From Zea mays (Eukaryota; Streptophyta; Magnoliopsida; Poales; Poaceae), in assembly GCF_902167145.1 (NCBI RefSeq), contig NW_023366951.1:1-64000 (forward strand): 64,000 nt of DNA, written 5' to 3'. Under the pieces are notes generated by a model. The model saw only the letters and a program-made list of their open reading frames with translations. It was not told the DNA's origin and made no database searches. Shown here in pieces: positions 12,536 through 24,621 of the stretch. The translations under genes were made by a program, and so were the position numbers. Numbering within the stretch: the first letter of the stretch is position 1; each line of letters begins with the position of its first letter.

Positions 12536-15431
12536 AGCCTCTGGTCGATTATCAATGGCCACACAACCCCCATTTTTTATGAAAATAGCCATGAGCGACC
12601 TTGAAAATAGCCATGAGCGACCATTTTCAATAATACTAGAGGCTAACACCTACGGATTTTAGACCAAGAAATGGTTACCACCAGAAATCCAAGAATGTGA
12701 TCTATGGCAAGGAAACATATGTGGGGTGAGGTGTATGAGCCTCTGGTCGACGATCAATGGCCACACAACCCCCATTTTGCCGAAAATAGCCATGAATGAC
12801 CATTTTCAATAATACCGAAGGCTAACACCTACGGATTTTTGACCAAGAAATGGTCTCCACCAGAAATCCAAGAATGTGATCTATGGCAAGGAAACATATG
12901 TGGGGTGAGGTGTATGAGCCTCTGGTCGACGATCAATGGCCACACAACCCTAATTTTTGTCGAAAATAGCCATGGACGACCATTTTCAATGACACTGAAG
13001 GCTAACACCTACGGATTTTTGACCAAGAAATGGTCTCCACCATAAATCCAAGAATGTGATCTATGGCAAGGAAACATATGTGTAGTGAGGTGTATGAGCC
13101 TCTGGTCGAAGATCAATGGCCACACAACCCCCATTTTTGTCGAAAATAGCCATGAATGACCATTTTCAAAAATACCAAAGGCTAACACATTCGGATTTTT
13201 GCCCAAGAAATGGTCTCCACCAGAAATCCAAGAATGTGATCTATGGCAAGGAAACATATGTGGGGTTAGGTGTATGAGCCTCTGGTCGATGATCAATTGC
13301 CACACAACCCACATTTTGTCGAAAATAGCCATGAACGACCATTTTCAATAATACCGAAGGCTAACACCTACGGATTTTTGACCAAGAAATGGTCTCCACC
13401 ATAAATCCAAGAATGTGATCTATGGCAAGGAAACATATGTGTAGTGAGGTGTATGAGCGTCTGGTCGATGATCAATGGCCACACAACCCCCATTTTTGTC
13501 GAAGATAGCCATGAACGACCATTTTCAATAATACCGAAGGCTAACACCTACGGATTTTTGACCAAGAAATGGTCTCCACCAGAAATCCAAGAATGTGATC
13601 TATGGCAAGGAAACATATGTGGGGTGAGGTGTATGAGCCTCTGGTCGATGATCAATGGCCACACAACCCCCATTTTTGTCGAAAATAGCCATGAACGACT
13701 ATTTTCAATAATATCGAAGGCTAACACCTACGGATTTTTGACCAAGAAATGGTCTCCACCAGAAATCCAAGAATGTGATCTACGACAAGGAAACATATGT
13801 GGGGTGAGGTGTATGAGCCTCTGCTCGATGATCAATGGTCACACAACCTCCATTTTCAATCATACCGAAGGGTAACACGTACGGATTTTTGACCAAGAAA
13901 TGGTCTCCACCAGAAATCCAAGAATGCGATCTATGGCAAGGAAACATATGTGGGGTGAGGTGTATGAGCGTCTGGTCGATGATCAATGGCCACACAACCC
14001 CCATTTTTGTCGAAAATAGCCATGAACGACCATTTTCAATAATACCGAAGGCTAACACCTACGGATTTTTGACCAAGAAATGGTCTCCACCAGAAATCCA
14101 AGAATGTGATCTACGACAAGGAAACATATGTGGGGTGAGGTGTATGAGCCTCTGGTCGACGATCAATGGCCACACAACCCCCATTTTGCCGAAAATAGCC
14201 ATGAACGACCATTTTCAATAATACCGAAGGCTAACACGTACGGATTTTTGACCAAGAAATGGTCTCCACCAGAAATCCAAGAATGTGATCTATGGCAAGG
14301 AAACATATGTGGGGTGAGGTGTATGAGCCTCTAGTCGATGAACAATGGCCACACAACCCCCATTTTTGTCGAAAATAGCCATGAATGACCATTTTCAAAA
14401 ATACCAAAGGCTAACACGTACAGATTTTTGACCAAGAAATGGTCTCCACCAGAAATCCAAGAATGTGATCTATGGCAAGGAAACATATGTGGGGTGAGGT
14501 GTATGAGCGTCTGGTCGATGATCAATGGCCACACAACCCCCATTTTTGTCGAAAATAGCCATGAACGACCATTTTCAATAATATCGAAGGCTAACACCTA
14601 CGGATTTTTGACCAAGAAATGGTCTCCACCAGAAATCCAAGAATGTGATCTACGACAAGGAAACATATGTGGGGTGAGGTGTATGAGCCTCTGGTCGACG
14701 ATCAATGGCCACACAACCCCCATTTTGTCGAAAATAGCCATGAATGACCATTTTCAATAATACCGAAGGCTAACACGTACGAGTTTTTAACCAAGAAATG
14801 GTTTCCACCAGAAATCCAAGAATGTGATCTATGGCAAGGAAACATATGTGGGGTGAGGTGTATGAGCCTCTGGTCGATGATCAATGGCCACACAACCCTA
14901 ATTTTTGTCGAAAATAGCCATGAACAACCATTTTCAATAATACTAGAGGCTAACACCTACGGATTTTAGACCAAGAAATGGTCTCCACCAGAAATCCAAG
15001 AATGTGATCTATGGCAAGGAAACATATGTGGGGTGAGGTGTATGAGCGTCTGGTCGATGATCAATGGCCACACAACCCCCATTTTTGTCGAAAATAGCCA
15101 TGAACGACCATTTTCAATAATACCGAAGGCTAACACCTACGGATTTTTGACCAAGAAATGGTCTCCACCAGAAATCCAAGAATGTGATCTATGGCAAGGA
15201 AACATATGTGGGGTGAGGTGTATGAGCCTCTGGTCGATGATCAATGGCCACACAACCCCCATTTTTGTCGAAAATAGCCATGATCGACCATTTTCAATAA
15301 TAACGAAGGCTAACACCTACGGATTTTTGACCAAGAAATGGTCTCCACCAGAAATCCAAGAATGTGATCTACGACAAGGAAACATATGTGGGTTGAGGTG
15401 TATGAGCCTCTGGTCGACGATCAATGGCCAC

Positions 15432-15452
15432 ACAACCCCCAGTTAGCCTTCG
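15432..15452. other. strand-switch junction B (centre of the inverted duplication)
   Basis: Plus-oriented satellite runs to CACAACCCCCA at 15441 and switches directly to minus-oriented GTTAGCCTTCG at 15442. The flanks are not a perfect palindrome at the join: the right side has roughly 60 bp of monomer before reaching the register at which the left side stops. It is therefore an asymmetric inverted-duplication breakpoint and not a perfect fold-back point. Confidence 0.88.
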
Positions 15453-15570
15453 ATATTATTGAAAATGGTCGTTCATGGCTATTTTCGACAAAAATGGGGG
15501 TTGTGTGGCCATTGATCATCGACCAGAGGCTCATACACCTCACCCCACATATGTTTCCTTGCCATAGATC

Positions 15571-18500
15571 ACATTCTTGGATTTCTGGTGGAGACCATTT
15601 CTTGGTCAAAAATCCGTACGTGTTAGCCTTCGGTATTATTGAAAATGGTCGTTCATGGCTATTTTCGGCAAAATGGGGGTTCTGTGGCCATTGATCATCG
15701 ACCAGACGCTCATACACCTCACCCCACATATGTTTCCTTGCCATAGATCACATTCTTGGATTTCTGGTCGAGACCATTTCTTGGTCTAAAATCGTAGGTG
15801 TTAGCCTCTAGTATTATTGAAAATGGTCGCTCATGGCTATTTTCAAGGTCGCTCATGGCTATTTTCATAAAAAATTGGGGTTGTGTGGCCATTTATCATC
15901 GACCAGAGGCTCATAAACCTCACCCCACATATGTTTCCTTGCCATAGATTACATTCTTGGATTTCTGGTGGAAACCATTTCTTGGTTAAAAACTCGTACG
16001 TGTTAGCCTTCGATATTATTGAAAATAGTCGTTCATGGCTATTTTCGACAAAAATGGGGGTTGTGTGGCCATTGATCATCGACCAGACGCTCATACACCT
16101 CACCCCACATATGTTTCCTTGCCATAGATCACATTCTTGGATTTATGGTGGAGACCATTTCTTGGTCAAAAATCCGTAGGTGTTAGCCTTCGGTATTATT
16201 GAAAATGGTCGTTTATGGCTATTTTCGACAAAAATGGGGGTTGTGTGGCCATTGATCGTCGACCAGACGCTCATACACCTCACCCCACATATGTTTCCTT
16301 GCCATAGATTACATTCTTGGATTTATGGTGGAGACCATTTCTTGGTCAAAAATCCGTAGGTGTTAGCCTTCGGTATTATTGAAAATGGTCGTTCATGGCT
16401 ATTTTCGGTAAAATGGGGGTTCTGTGGCAATTGATCATCGACCAGAGGCTCGTACACCTCACCCTACATATGTTTCCTTGCCATAGATCACATTCTTGGA
16501 TTTCTGGTGGAGACCATTTCTTGGGCAAAAATCTGAATGTGTTAGCCTTTGGTATTTTTGAAAATGGTCATTCATGGCTATTTTCGACAAAAATGGGGGT
16601 TGTGTGGCCGTTGATCTTCGACCAGAGGCTCATACACCTCACTACACATATGTTTCCTTGCCATAGATCATATTCTTGGATTTATGGTGGAGACCATTTC
16701 TTGGTCAAAAATCCGTAGGTGTTAGCCTTCAGTGTCATTGAAAATGGTCGTTCATGGCTATTTTCGACAAAAATTAGGGTTGTGTGGCCATTGATCGTCG
16801 ACTAGAGGCTCATACACCTCACCCCACATATGTTTCCTTGCCATAGATCACATTCTTGGATTTCTGGTGGAGACCATTTCTTGGTCAAAAATCCGTAGGT
16901 GTTAGCCTTCGGTATTATTGAAAATGGTCATTCATGGCTATTTTCGGCAAAATGGGGGTTGTGTGGCCATTGATCGTCGACCAGAGGCTCATACACCTCA
17001 CCCCACATATGTTTCCTTGCCATAGATCACATTCTTGGATTTCTGGTGGAAACCATTTCTTGGTCTAAAATCCGTAGGTGTTAGCCTCTAGTATTATTGA
17101 AAATGGTCGCTCATGGCTATTTTCAAGGTCGCTCATGGCTATTTTCATAAAAAATGGGGGTTGTGTGGCCATTGATCATCGACCAGAGGCTCGTAAACCT
17201 CACCCCGACCATTTCTTGGTCAAAAATCCGTAGGTGTTAGCCTTTGGTATTATTGAAAATAGTCGTTCATGGCTATTTTCGACAAAAATGGGAGTTGTGT
17301 GGCCATTGATCGTCGACCAGACGCTCATACACCTCACCCCACATATGTTTCCTTGTCGTAGATCACATTCTTGGATTTCTGGTGGAGACCATTTCTTGGT
17401 TAAAAATCCGTAGGTCTTAGCCTCTAGTATTATTGAAAATGGTCGCTCATGGCTATTTTCATAAAAAATGGGGGCTGTGTGGCCATTGATCATCGACCAG
17501 AGGCTCATACACCTCACCCCACATATGTTTCCTTGCCATAGATTACATTCTTGGATTTCTGGTGGAAACCATTTCTTGGTTAAAAACTCGTACGTGTTAG
17601 CCTTTGGTATTTTTGAAAATGGTCATTCATGGCTATTTTCGACAAAAATGGGGGTTGTGTGGCCATTGATCATCGACTAGAGGCTCATACACCTCACCCC
17701 ACATATGTTTCCTTGCCATAGATCACATTCTTGGATTTCTGGTGGAGACCATTTCTTGGTCAAAAATCCGTAGGTGTTAGCCTTCGGTATTATTGAAAAT
17801 GGTCATTCATGGCTATTTTCGACAAAAATGGGGGTTGTGTGGCCATTGATCATCGACCAGACGCTCATACACCTCACCCCACATATGTTTCCTTGCCATA
17901 GATCACATTCTTGGATTTCTGGTGGAGACCTTTTCTTGGTCCAAAATCCGTAGGTGTTAGCCTCTAGTATTATTGAAAATGGTCGCTCATGGCTATTTTC
18001 AAGGTCGCTCATGGCTATTTTCATAAAAAATGGGGGTTGTGTGGCCATTTATCATCGACTAGAGGCTCATAAACCTCACCCCACATATGTTTCCTTGCCA
18101 TAGATTACATTCTTGGATTTCTGGTGGAGACCATTTCTTGGTCAAAAATCCGTACGTGTTAGCCTTCGGTATTATTGAAAATGGTCGTTCATGGCTATTT
18201 TCGGCAAAATGGGGGTTCTGTGGCCATTGATCATCGACCAGACGCTCATACACCTCACCCCACATATGTTTCCTTGCCATAGATCACATTCTTGGATTTC
18301 TGGTCGAGACCATTTCTTGGTCTAAAATCGTAGGTGTTAGCCTCTAGTATTATTGAAAATGGTCGCTCATGGCTATTTTCAAGGTCGCTCATGGCTATTT
18401 TCATAAAAAATTGGGGTTGTGTGGCCATTTATCATCGACCAGAGGCTCATAAACCTCACCCCACATATGTTTCCTTGCCATAGATTACATTCTTGGATTT

Positions 18501-20642
18501 CTGGTGGAAACCATTTCTTGGTTAAAAACTCGTACGTGTTAGCCTTCGATATTATTGAAAATAGTCGTTCATGGCTATTTTCGACAAAAATGGGGGTTGT
18601 GTGGCCATTGATCATCGACCAGACGCTCATACACCTCACCCCACATATGTTTCCTTGCCATAGATCACATTCTTGGATTTATGGTGGAGACCATTTCTTG
18701 GTCAAAAATCCGTAGGTGTTAGCCTTCGGTATTATTGAAAATGGTCGTTCATGGCTATTTTCGACAAAAATGGGGGTTGTGTGGCCATTGATCGTCGACC
18801 AGACGCTCATACACCTCACCCCACATATGTTTCCTTGCCATAGATTACATTCTTGGATTTATGGTGGAGACCATTTCTTGGTCAAAAATCCGTAGGTGTT
18901 AGCCTTCGGTATTATTGAAAATGGTCGTTCATGGCTATTTTCGGTAAAATGGGGGTTCTGTGGCAATTGATCATCGACCAGAGGCTCGTACACCTCACCC
19001 TACATATGTTTCCTTGCCATAGATCACATTCTTGGATTTCTGGTGGAGACCATTTCTTGGGCAAAAATCTGAATGTGTTAGCCTTTGGTATTTTTGAAAA
19101 TGGTCATTCATGGCTATTTTCGACAAAAATGGGGGTTGTGTGGCCGTTGATCTTCGACCAGAGGCTCATACACCTCACTACACATATGTTTCCTTGCCAT
19201 AGATCATATTCTTGGATTTATGGTGGAGACCATTTCTTGGTCAAAAATCCGTAGGTGTTAGCCTTCAGTGTCATTGAAAATGGTCGTTCATGGCTATTTT
19301 CGACAAAAATTAGGGTTGTGTGGCCATTGATCGTCGACTAGAGGCTCATACACCTCACCCCACATATGTTTCCTTGCCATAGATCACATTCTTGGATTTC
19401 TGGTGGAGACCATTTCTTGGTCAAAAATCCGTAGGTGTTAGCCTTCGGTATTATTGAAAATGGTCATTCATGGCTATTTTCGGCAAAATGGGGGTTGTGT
19501 GGCCATTGATCGTCGACCAGAGGCTCATACACCTCACCCCACATATGTTTCCTTGCCATAGATCACATTCTTGGATTTCTGGTGGAAACCATTTCTTGGT
19601 CTAAAATCCGTAGGTGTTAGCCTCTAGTATTATTGAAAATGGTCGCTCATGGCTATTTTCAAGGTCGCTCATGGCTATTTTCATAAAAAATGGGGGTTGT
19701 GTGGCCATTGATCATCGACCAGAGGCTCGTAAACCTCACCCCGACCATTTCTTGGTCAAAAATCCGTAGGTGTTAGCCTTTGGTATTATTGAAAATAGTC
19801 GTTCATGGCTATTTTCGACAAAAATGGGAGTTGTGTGGCCATTGATCGTCGACCAGACGCTCATACACCTCACCCCACATATGTTTCCTTGTCGTAGATC
19901 ACATTCTTGGATTTCTGGTGGAGACCATTTCTTGGTTAAAAATCCGTAGGTCTTAGCCTCTAGTATTATTGAAAATGGTCGCTCATGGCTATTTTCATAA
20001 AAAATGGGGGCTGTGTGGCCATTGATCATCGACCAGAGGCTCATACACCTCACCCCACATATGTTTCCTTGCCATAGATTACATTCTTGGATTTCTGGTG
20101 GAAACCATTTCTTGGTTAAAAACTCGTACGTGTTAGCCTTTGGTATTTTTGAAAATGGTCATTCATGGCTATTTTCGACAAAAATGGGGGTTGTGTGGCC
20201 ATTGATCATCGACTAGAGGCTCATACACCTCACCCCACATATGTTTCCTTGCCATAGATCACATTCTTGGATTTCTGGTGGAGACCATTTCTTGGTCAAA
20301 AATCCGTAGGTGTTAGCCTTCGGTATTATTGAAAATGGTCATTCATGGCTATTTTCGACAAAAATGGGGGTTGTGTGGCCATTGATCATCGACCAGACGC
20401 TCATACACCTCACCCCACATATGTTTCCTTGCCATAGATCACATTCTTGGATTTCTGGTGGAGACCTTTTCTTGGTCCAAAATCCGTAGGTGTTAGCCTC
20501 TAGTATTATTGAAAATGGTCGCTCATGGCTATTTTCAAGGTCGCTCATGGCTATTTTCATAAAAAATGGGGGTTGTGTGGCCATTTATCATCGACTAGAG
20601 GCTCATACACCTCACCCCACATATGTTTCCTTGCCATAGATT
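15571..20642 (-). repeat. 2536-bp tandem duplication within block 3
   Basis: Two adjacent copies (about 15571-18106 and 18107-20642) are in the same register. Odd features repeat exactly 2536 bp apart: a one-base deletion giving TAAAATCGTAGG (15785 and 18321), GGCAATTGATC, TCTGAATGTGTTAGCC, CATATTCTTGG, and a monomer with about 46 bp deleted (17206 and 19742). Over the length I compared I found essentially one interior base difference (16214 T versus 18750 C), so the event looks recent. The left inner arm has a single copy of the corresponding deleted monomer. Confidence 0.88.
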
Positions 20643-22658
20643 ACATTCTTGGATTTCTGGTGGAAACCATTTCTTGGTTAAAAACTCGTACGTGTTAGCC
20701 TTCGGTATTATTGAAAATGGTCATTCATGGCTATTTTCGGCAAAATGGGGGTTGTGTGGCCATTGATCGTCGACCAGAGGCTCATACACCTCACCCCACA
20801 TATGTTTCCTTGTCGTAGATCACATTCTTGGATTTCTGGTGGAGACCATTTCTTGGTCAAAAATCCGTAGGTGTTAGCCTTCGATATTATTGAAAATGGT
20901 CATTCATGGCTATTTTCGGCAAAATGGGGGTTGTGTGGCCATTGATCGTCGACCAGAGGCTCATACACCTCACCCCACATATGTTTCCTTGTCGTAGATC
21001 ACATTCTTGGATTTCTGGTGGAGACCATTTCTTGGTCAAAAATCCGTAGGTGTTAGCCTTCGATATTATTGAAAATGGTCGTTCATGGCTATTTTCGACA
21101 AAAATGGGGGTTGTGTGGCCAATGATCATCGACCAGAGGCTCATACACCTCACCCCACATATGTTTCCTTGCCATAGATCACATTCTTGGATTTCTGGTG
21201 GAGACCATTTCTTGGTCAAAAATCCGTAGGTGTTAGCCTTCGGTATTATTGAAAATGGTCGTTCATGGCTATTTTCGACAAAAATGGGGGTTGTGTGGCC
21301 ATTGAACATCGACCAGACGCTCATACACCTCACCCCACATATGTTTCCTTGCCATAGATCACATTCTTGGATTTCTGGTGGAGACCATTTCTTGGTCTAA
21401 AATCCGTAGGTGTTAGCCTCTAGTATTATTGAAAATGGTTCGTCATGGCTATTTTCAAGGTCGCTCATGGCTATTTTCATAAAAAATGGGGGTTGTGTGG
21501 CCATTTATCATCGACTAGAGGCTCATAAACCTCACCCCACATATGTTTCCTTGCCATAGATCACATTCTTGGATTTCTGGTGGAGACCATTTCTTGGTCA
21601 AAAATCCGTAGGTGTTAGCCTTCGGTATTATTGTAAATGATCGTTCATGGCTATTTTCGACAAAAATGGGGGTTGTGTGGCCATTGATCATCGACCAGAG
21701 GCTCGTCCACCTCACCCCCCATATGTTTCCTTGCAATAGATCACATTCTAGGATTTCTGGTAGAGACCATTTCTTGGTCTAAAATCCGTAGGTGTTAGCC
21801 TCTAGTATTATTGAAAATGGTCGCTCATGGCTATTTTCAAGGTCGCTCATGGCTATTTTCATAAAAAATGGGGGTTGTGTGGCCATTTATCATCGACTAG
21901 AGGCTCATAGACCTCACCCCACATATGTTTCCTTGCCATAGATTACATTCTTGGATTTCTGGTGGAAACCATTTCTTGGTTAAAAACTCGTACGTGTTAG
22001 CCTTCGGTATTATTGAAAATGGTCATTCATGGCTATTTTCGGCAAAATGGGGGTTGTGTGGCCATTAATCGTCGACCAGAGGCTCATACACCTCACCCCA
22101 CATATGTTTCCTTGTCGTAGATCACATTCTTGGATTTCTGGTGGAGACCATTTCTTGGTCAAAAATCCGTAGGTTCTAGCCTTCGGTATTATTGAAAATG
22201 GTCGTTCATGGCTATTTTCGACAAAATGGGGGTTGTGTGGCAATTGATCATCGACCAGAGGCTCATACACCTCACCCCACATATGTTTCCTTGCCATAGA
22301 TCACATTCTTGGATTTCTGGTGAAGACCATTTCTTGGTCAAAAATCCGTACGTGTTAGCCTTTGGTATTTTTGAAAATGGTCATTCATGGCTATTTTCGA
22401 CAAAAATCGGGGGTTGTGTGGCCATTGATCATCGACTAGAGGCTCATACACCTCACCCCACATATGTTTCCTTGCCATAGATCACATTCTTGGATTTCTG
22501 GTGGAGACCATTTCTTGGTCAAAAATCCGTAGGTGTTAGCCTTCGGTATTATTGTAAATGGTCATTCATGGCTATTTTCGACAAAAATGGGGGTTGTGTG
22601 GCCATTGATCATCGACCAGAGGCTCATACACCTCACCCCACATATGTTTCCTTGCCAT

Positions 22659-22661
22659 AGA
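22659..22661. repeat. target site duplication AGA (left)
   Basis: AGA precedes the element and is repeated at 33958-33960. The uninterrupted satellite reads GCCATAGATCACATTC, which contains a single AGA, so the duplication is unambiguous. Confidence 0.95.
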
Positions 22662-22676
22662 CACTACAAGAAACTG
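22662..22676 (+). repeat. left terminal inverted repeat of the CACTA element
   Basis: CACTACAAGAAACTG is a 15-bp perfect match to the reverse complement of 33943-33957. The match stops at base 16. Confidence 0.95.
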
Positions 22677-22890
22677 ATAAATGTTCGTGGGTAAAATTAA
22701 GAACGTGGGTACCCACGTTCTTACTTGAGTTAAGTTCATGGGTTATACTAAGAACGTGGGTACCCACGTTCTTAAGTTAAGTTCGTGGGCCCTGGATAAA
22801 ACCGTCGAACTTAACTAGTTAGGAACGTGGGTACCCACGTTCTTAAGTTAAGTTCGTCGGGGTTATAGACACCGTCGAACTTAACCCTAA
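22677..22890. promoter_or_regulatory. left subterminal repeat region (probable TNPA-type binding sites)
   Basis: This region is dense in 11-mers of one family on both strands: AAGAACGTGGG, AAGTTCGTGGG, AAGTTCATGGG, AAGTTCGTCGG and the reverse complement of AAGTTCGACGG. Pairs in opposite orientation form near-perfect palindromes around GGTACC: 26 bp at 22698-22723, 26 bp at 22749-22774 and 20 bp at 22823-22842. In En/Spm, TNPA binds repeated subterminal motifs. By analogy these would be the binding sites of this element's own TNPA-like product. That role is inference. Confidence 0.8.
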
Positions 22891-22904
22891 ACCTACATCA
22901 AAAA

Positions 22905-23275
22905 AACCACGTGCGCGCGTCTCTCTCTCACCCTCTGTCTCATCTCACGCGCTCCTCTCACCACGCGCTCCTCTCTCACCGAGAAGCCCACGCCGCCACA
23001 CACCGGGAGCCCACGCCGTCACCGGGACCGTGCCGCGCCGCCGCCCCTACGCCCCGACGCCCCGGGACGGTAGGTCTTCCTGGGTCCCCTCCGGGGCACG
23101 CGCTCCTCTCTCACCACGCCGTCACCGCGAGCCCACGCCGCCACCGCGCCGTCACCGGGACCGGGCCGCGCCGCCGCCACGCCGCCGCAAGCGGGCCGCG
23201 CCGCCGACCCGACGCCCGGACGCCCCGAAGCCCCAACGCCCCGGCACGGTAAGGCTTCCTGGCTCCCCTCCGTTC
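22905..23275 (+). promoter_or_regulatory. GC- and CpG-rich leader of the element
   Basis: This stretch is strongly GC-rich, unlike the AT-rich rest of the element, starting with CACGTGCGCGCG and CT-rich runs and followed by CCGCC-type repeats. It contains an imperfect internal duplication with a period of 179 bp, so that two possible splice donors, ACG-GTAGGT (GT at 23070) and ACG-GTAAGG (GT at 23249), sit in equivalent places followed by CTTCCTGG. In Spm, a GC-rich first exon just inside the promoter is a methylation-controlled region. This position suggests an equivalent, by inference. Its open frames (22911-23252 and 23030-23380) are low-complexity A/P/R-rich and probably not protein coding. 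Confidence 0.6.
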
Positions 23276-24619
23276 CACTTGCAATTCAAGAACTCTCCTG
23301 CAAATATCTATGTAGCCATACCCAAATGTTTGTGTTTACATTTTATTTTAATTAACTATTCACACAATTTGATGCGATGATGCAGTTAGCATTTACATAT
23401 AAATGAACGAAAAATGTGTTGTAGAGAACCAACATGATTGTACTAAACTTAGCGCCACGGAAGATTCCACTTGCAACATTATATCAAAGCATTCATGCCA
23501 ACGGTCACAAACACCACACCAACAGAGATTTGACGTTGGTCGTCAGTTGCCTCCATTGCAGCATCTAATGAATATGAATCGGTAATACGGTAGCGGCTGA
23601 CATACTTAGCCTTCTTCCCTGCGAAATCCACAAACGATGAGGCCTTTGGACACCACAAACACATTGCCATAGTGAAGTGAAGCAAATAAAATAAATATTT
23701 GATGCTTGGGAAATACTCGAAAGTTGGTTGAGAGTGCAGAAAAGCAAATCATGCACTGCAACAGTACTGCCACCTTGAGTTATATGTAATTTTTGTGCAC
23801 CACAAATAAATATATGAACACCTAAGAATATGTTTATTTTGTTGCTGCACCACGTTTAGAGATGGTGTGATAGAATTAATACATTTGCCTCTCATATTTC
23901 ACTTTCTTTTATAATGAGGCTACATAGTAATAAATTGGACCACATGCAAAAGGCAGGAGCTCTCTGGTTTTACGCAAATGTTGTCTATCATATTATTGAA
24001 TTGCAATTATCTTTTTGTACTGATTAATTAATAATAGTGCCATGAGTTAACGTTAGTGTTTGTGGTATTTTTACATGCTCTTGGGTGTCTCTTGCATAGA
24101 ATCTGCAACATCGAAAATAGAGAAGAACACATTCTGGACTCCATGAATAGTGTAAAACACAAATAGATAAGGTTTTTTATAGGAGAGGGGTAAGTAACTA
24201 ATTACCTCTAGATATTTTTTTTTCATTTCAGATATACCGTGGAGCCATTTCTTATTAAAAAACATGTTAAATGTATGGACGAAGCCATAGTTATGTTTTG
24301 TTTTGGGTTAGCAGATTTTTGGACCCAGTTACACTTGAAGCATGTTTGCGTTGCCATGCAAATTGTTGTGTGGTAGTCTTAGCAATTAGTTCCACCTGGA
24401 TTTTTTCGACGAACATGCAAGTATTTGGTTTGGGTATTCACCTAGGCAACCTTGTTCCTCAGTTTGCTAATTGGGCATTTTAAATTTTCATATAAATAGA
24501 TATTTCATATGTCTAGTGATTCTTTTTAATAGGGTTATTATACACAGTCTGGATTTACGTTTATATGCTTAATGATGTTTATTTACACATTTTTTATACA
24601 TTGGGTTATGTAGTTTTAG
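23249..24619 (+). other. probable leader intron of the CACTA transcripts
   Basis: A donor (GTAAGG at 23249, or the upstream GTAGGT at 23070) could join the acceptor TAGTTTTAG at 24619, two bases before the ATG at 24622. The region is AT-rich with no convincing plus-strand gene. A protein-like antisense frame at 23479-23685 is listed separately. Only transcript data could confirm the splice. Confidence 0.45.
23479..23685 (-). pseudogene. antisense protein-like fragment, unidentified
   Basis: The minus strand is open for 68 codons and the peptide (containing SSFVDFAGKKAKYVSRY and a stretch rich in D, E and A) has the composition of an ordinary soluble or organellar protein rather than of random AT-rich DNA. 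GC content is higher than that of the flanking intron. I cannot name the family. It may be a captured host exon, which is common in plant CACTA elements, or a chance frame. Confidence 0.25.
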
Positions 24620-24621
24620 AA

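Larger units (their letters stand above)
7832..15441 (+). repeat. knob180 satellite array, block 2 (left inner arm)
   Basis: The same satellite continues here in plus orientation. Reading away from 7831, its monomer variants follow the order found reading leftward from 35558, so this is the inverted counterpart of 15442-22661 plus 33958-35558. Local peculiarities include a 7-bp deletion near 7944, a doubled CAAAAATACC-type monomer (9641-9820 and 9821-10000) that is single in the other arm, a monomer with about 46 bp deleted at 12520/12521, and a shortened monomer near 13850. Long 22-bp-insertion monomers occur near 8600, 10425, 10805, 11545 and 12600. No gene was found. Confidence 0.93.
15442..22661 (-). 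repeat. knob180 satellite array, block 3 (right inner arm, left of CACTA)
   Basis: The satellite is again in minus orientation. Much of the block is a 2536-bp tandem duplication (about 15571-20642). The array is interrupted at 22661 by the CACTA element inside a monomer, between CCAT-AGA and the element's first base. The interrupted monomer resumes at 33958. Variant order mirrors 7832-15441 apart from whole-monomer gains and losses. Confidence 0.93.

Noticed and set aside
1..22661. CRISPR-like regular repeats
   Set aside because: The repeats are contiguous 180-bp units with no unique spacers, in a plant-type sequence. This is satellite DNA.
22911..23380. Open frames of about 113-116 codons in the GC-rich leader
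   Set aside because: The peptides are low-complexity A/P/R/H-rich in two overlapping frames, as expected from GC-rich DNA with few stops, and the region looks like a non-coding leader.
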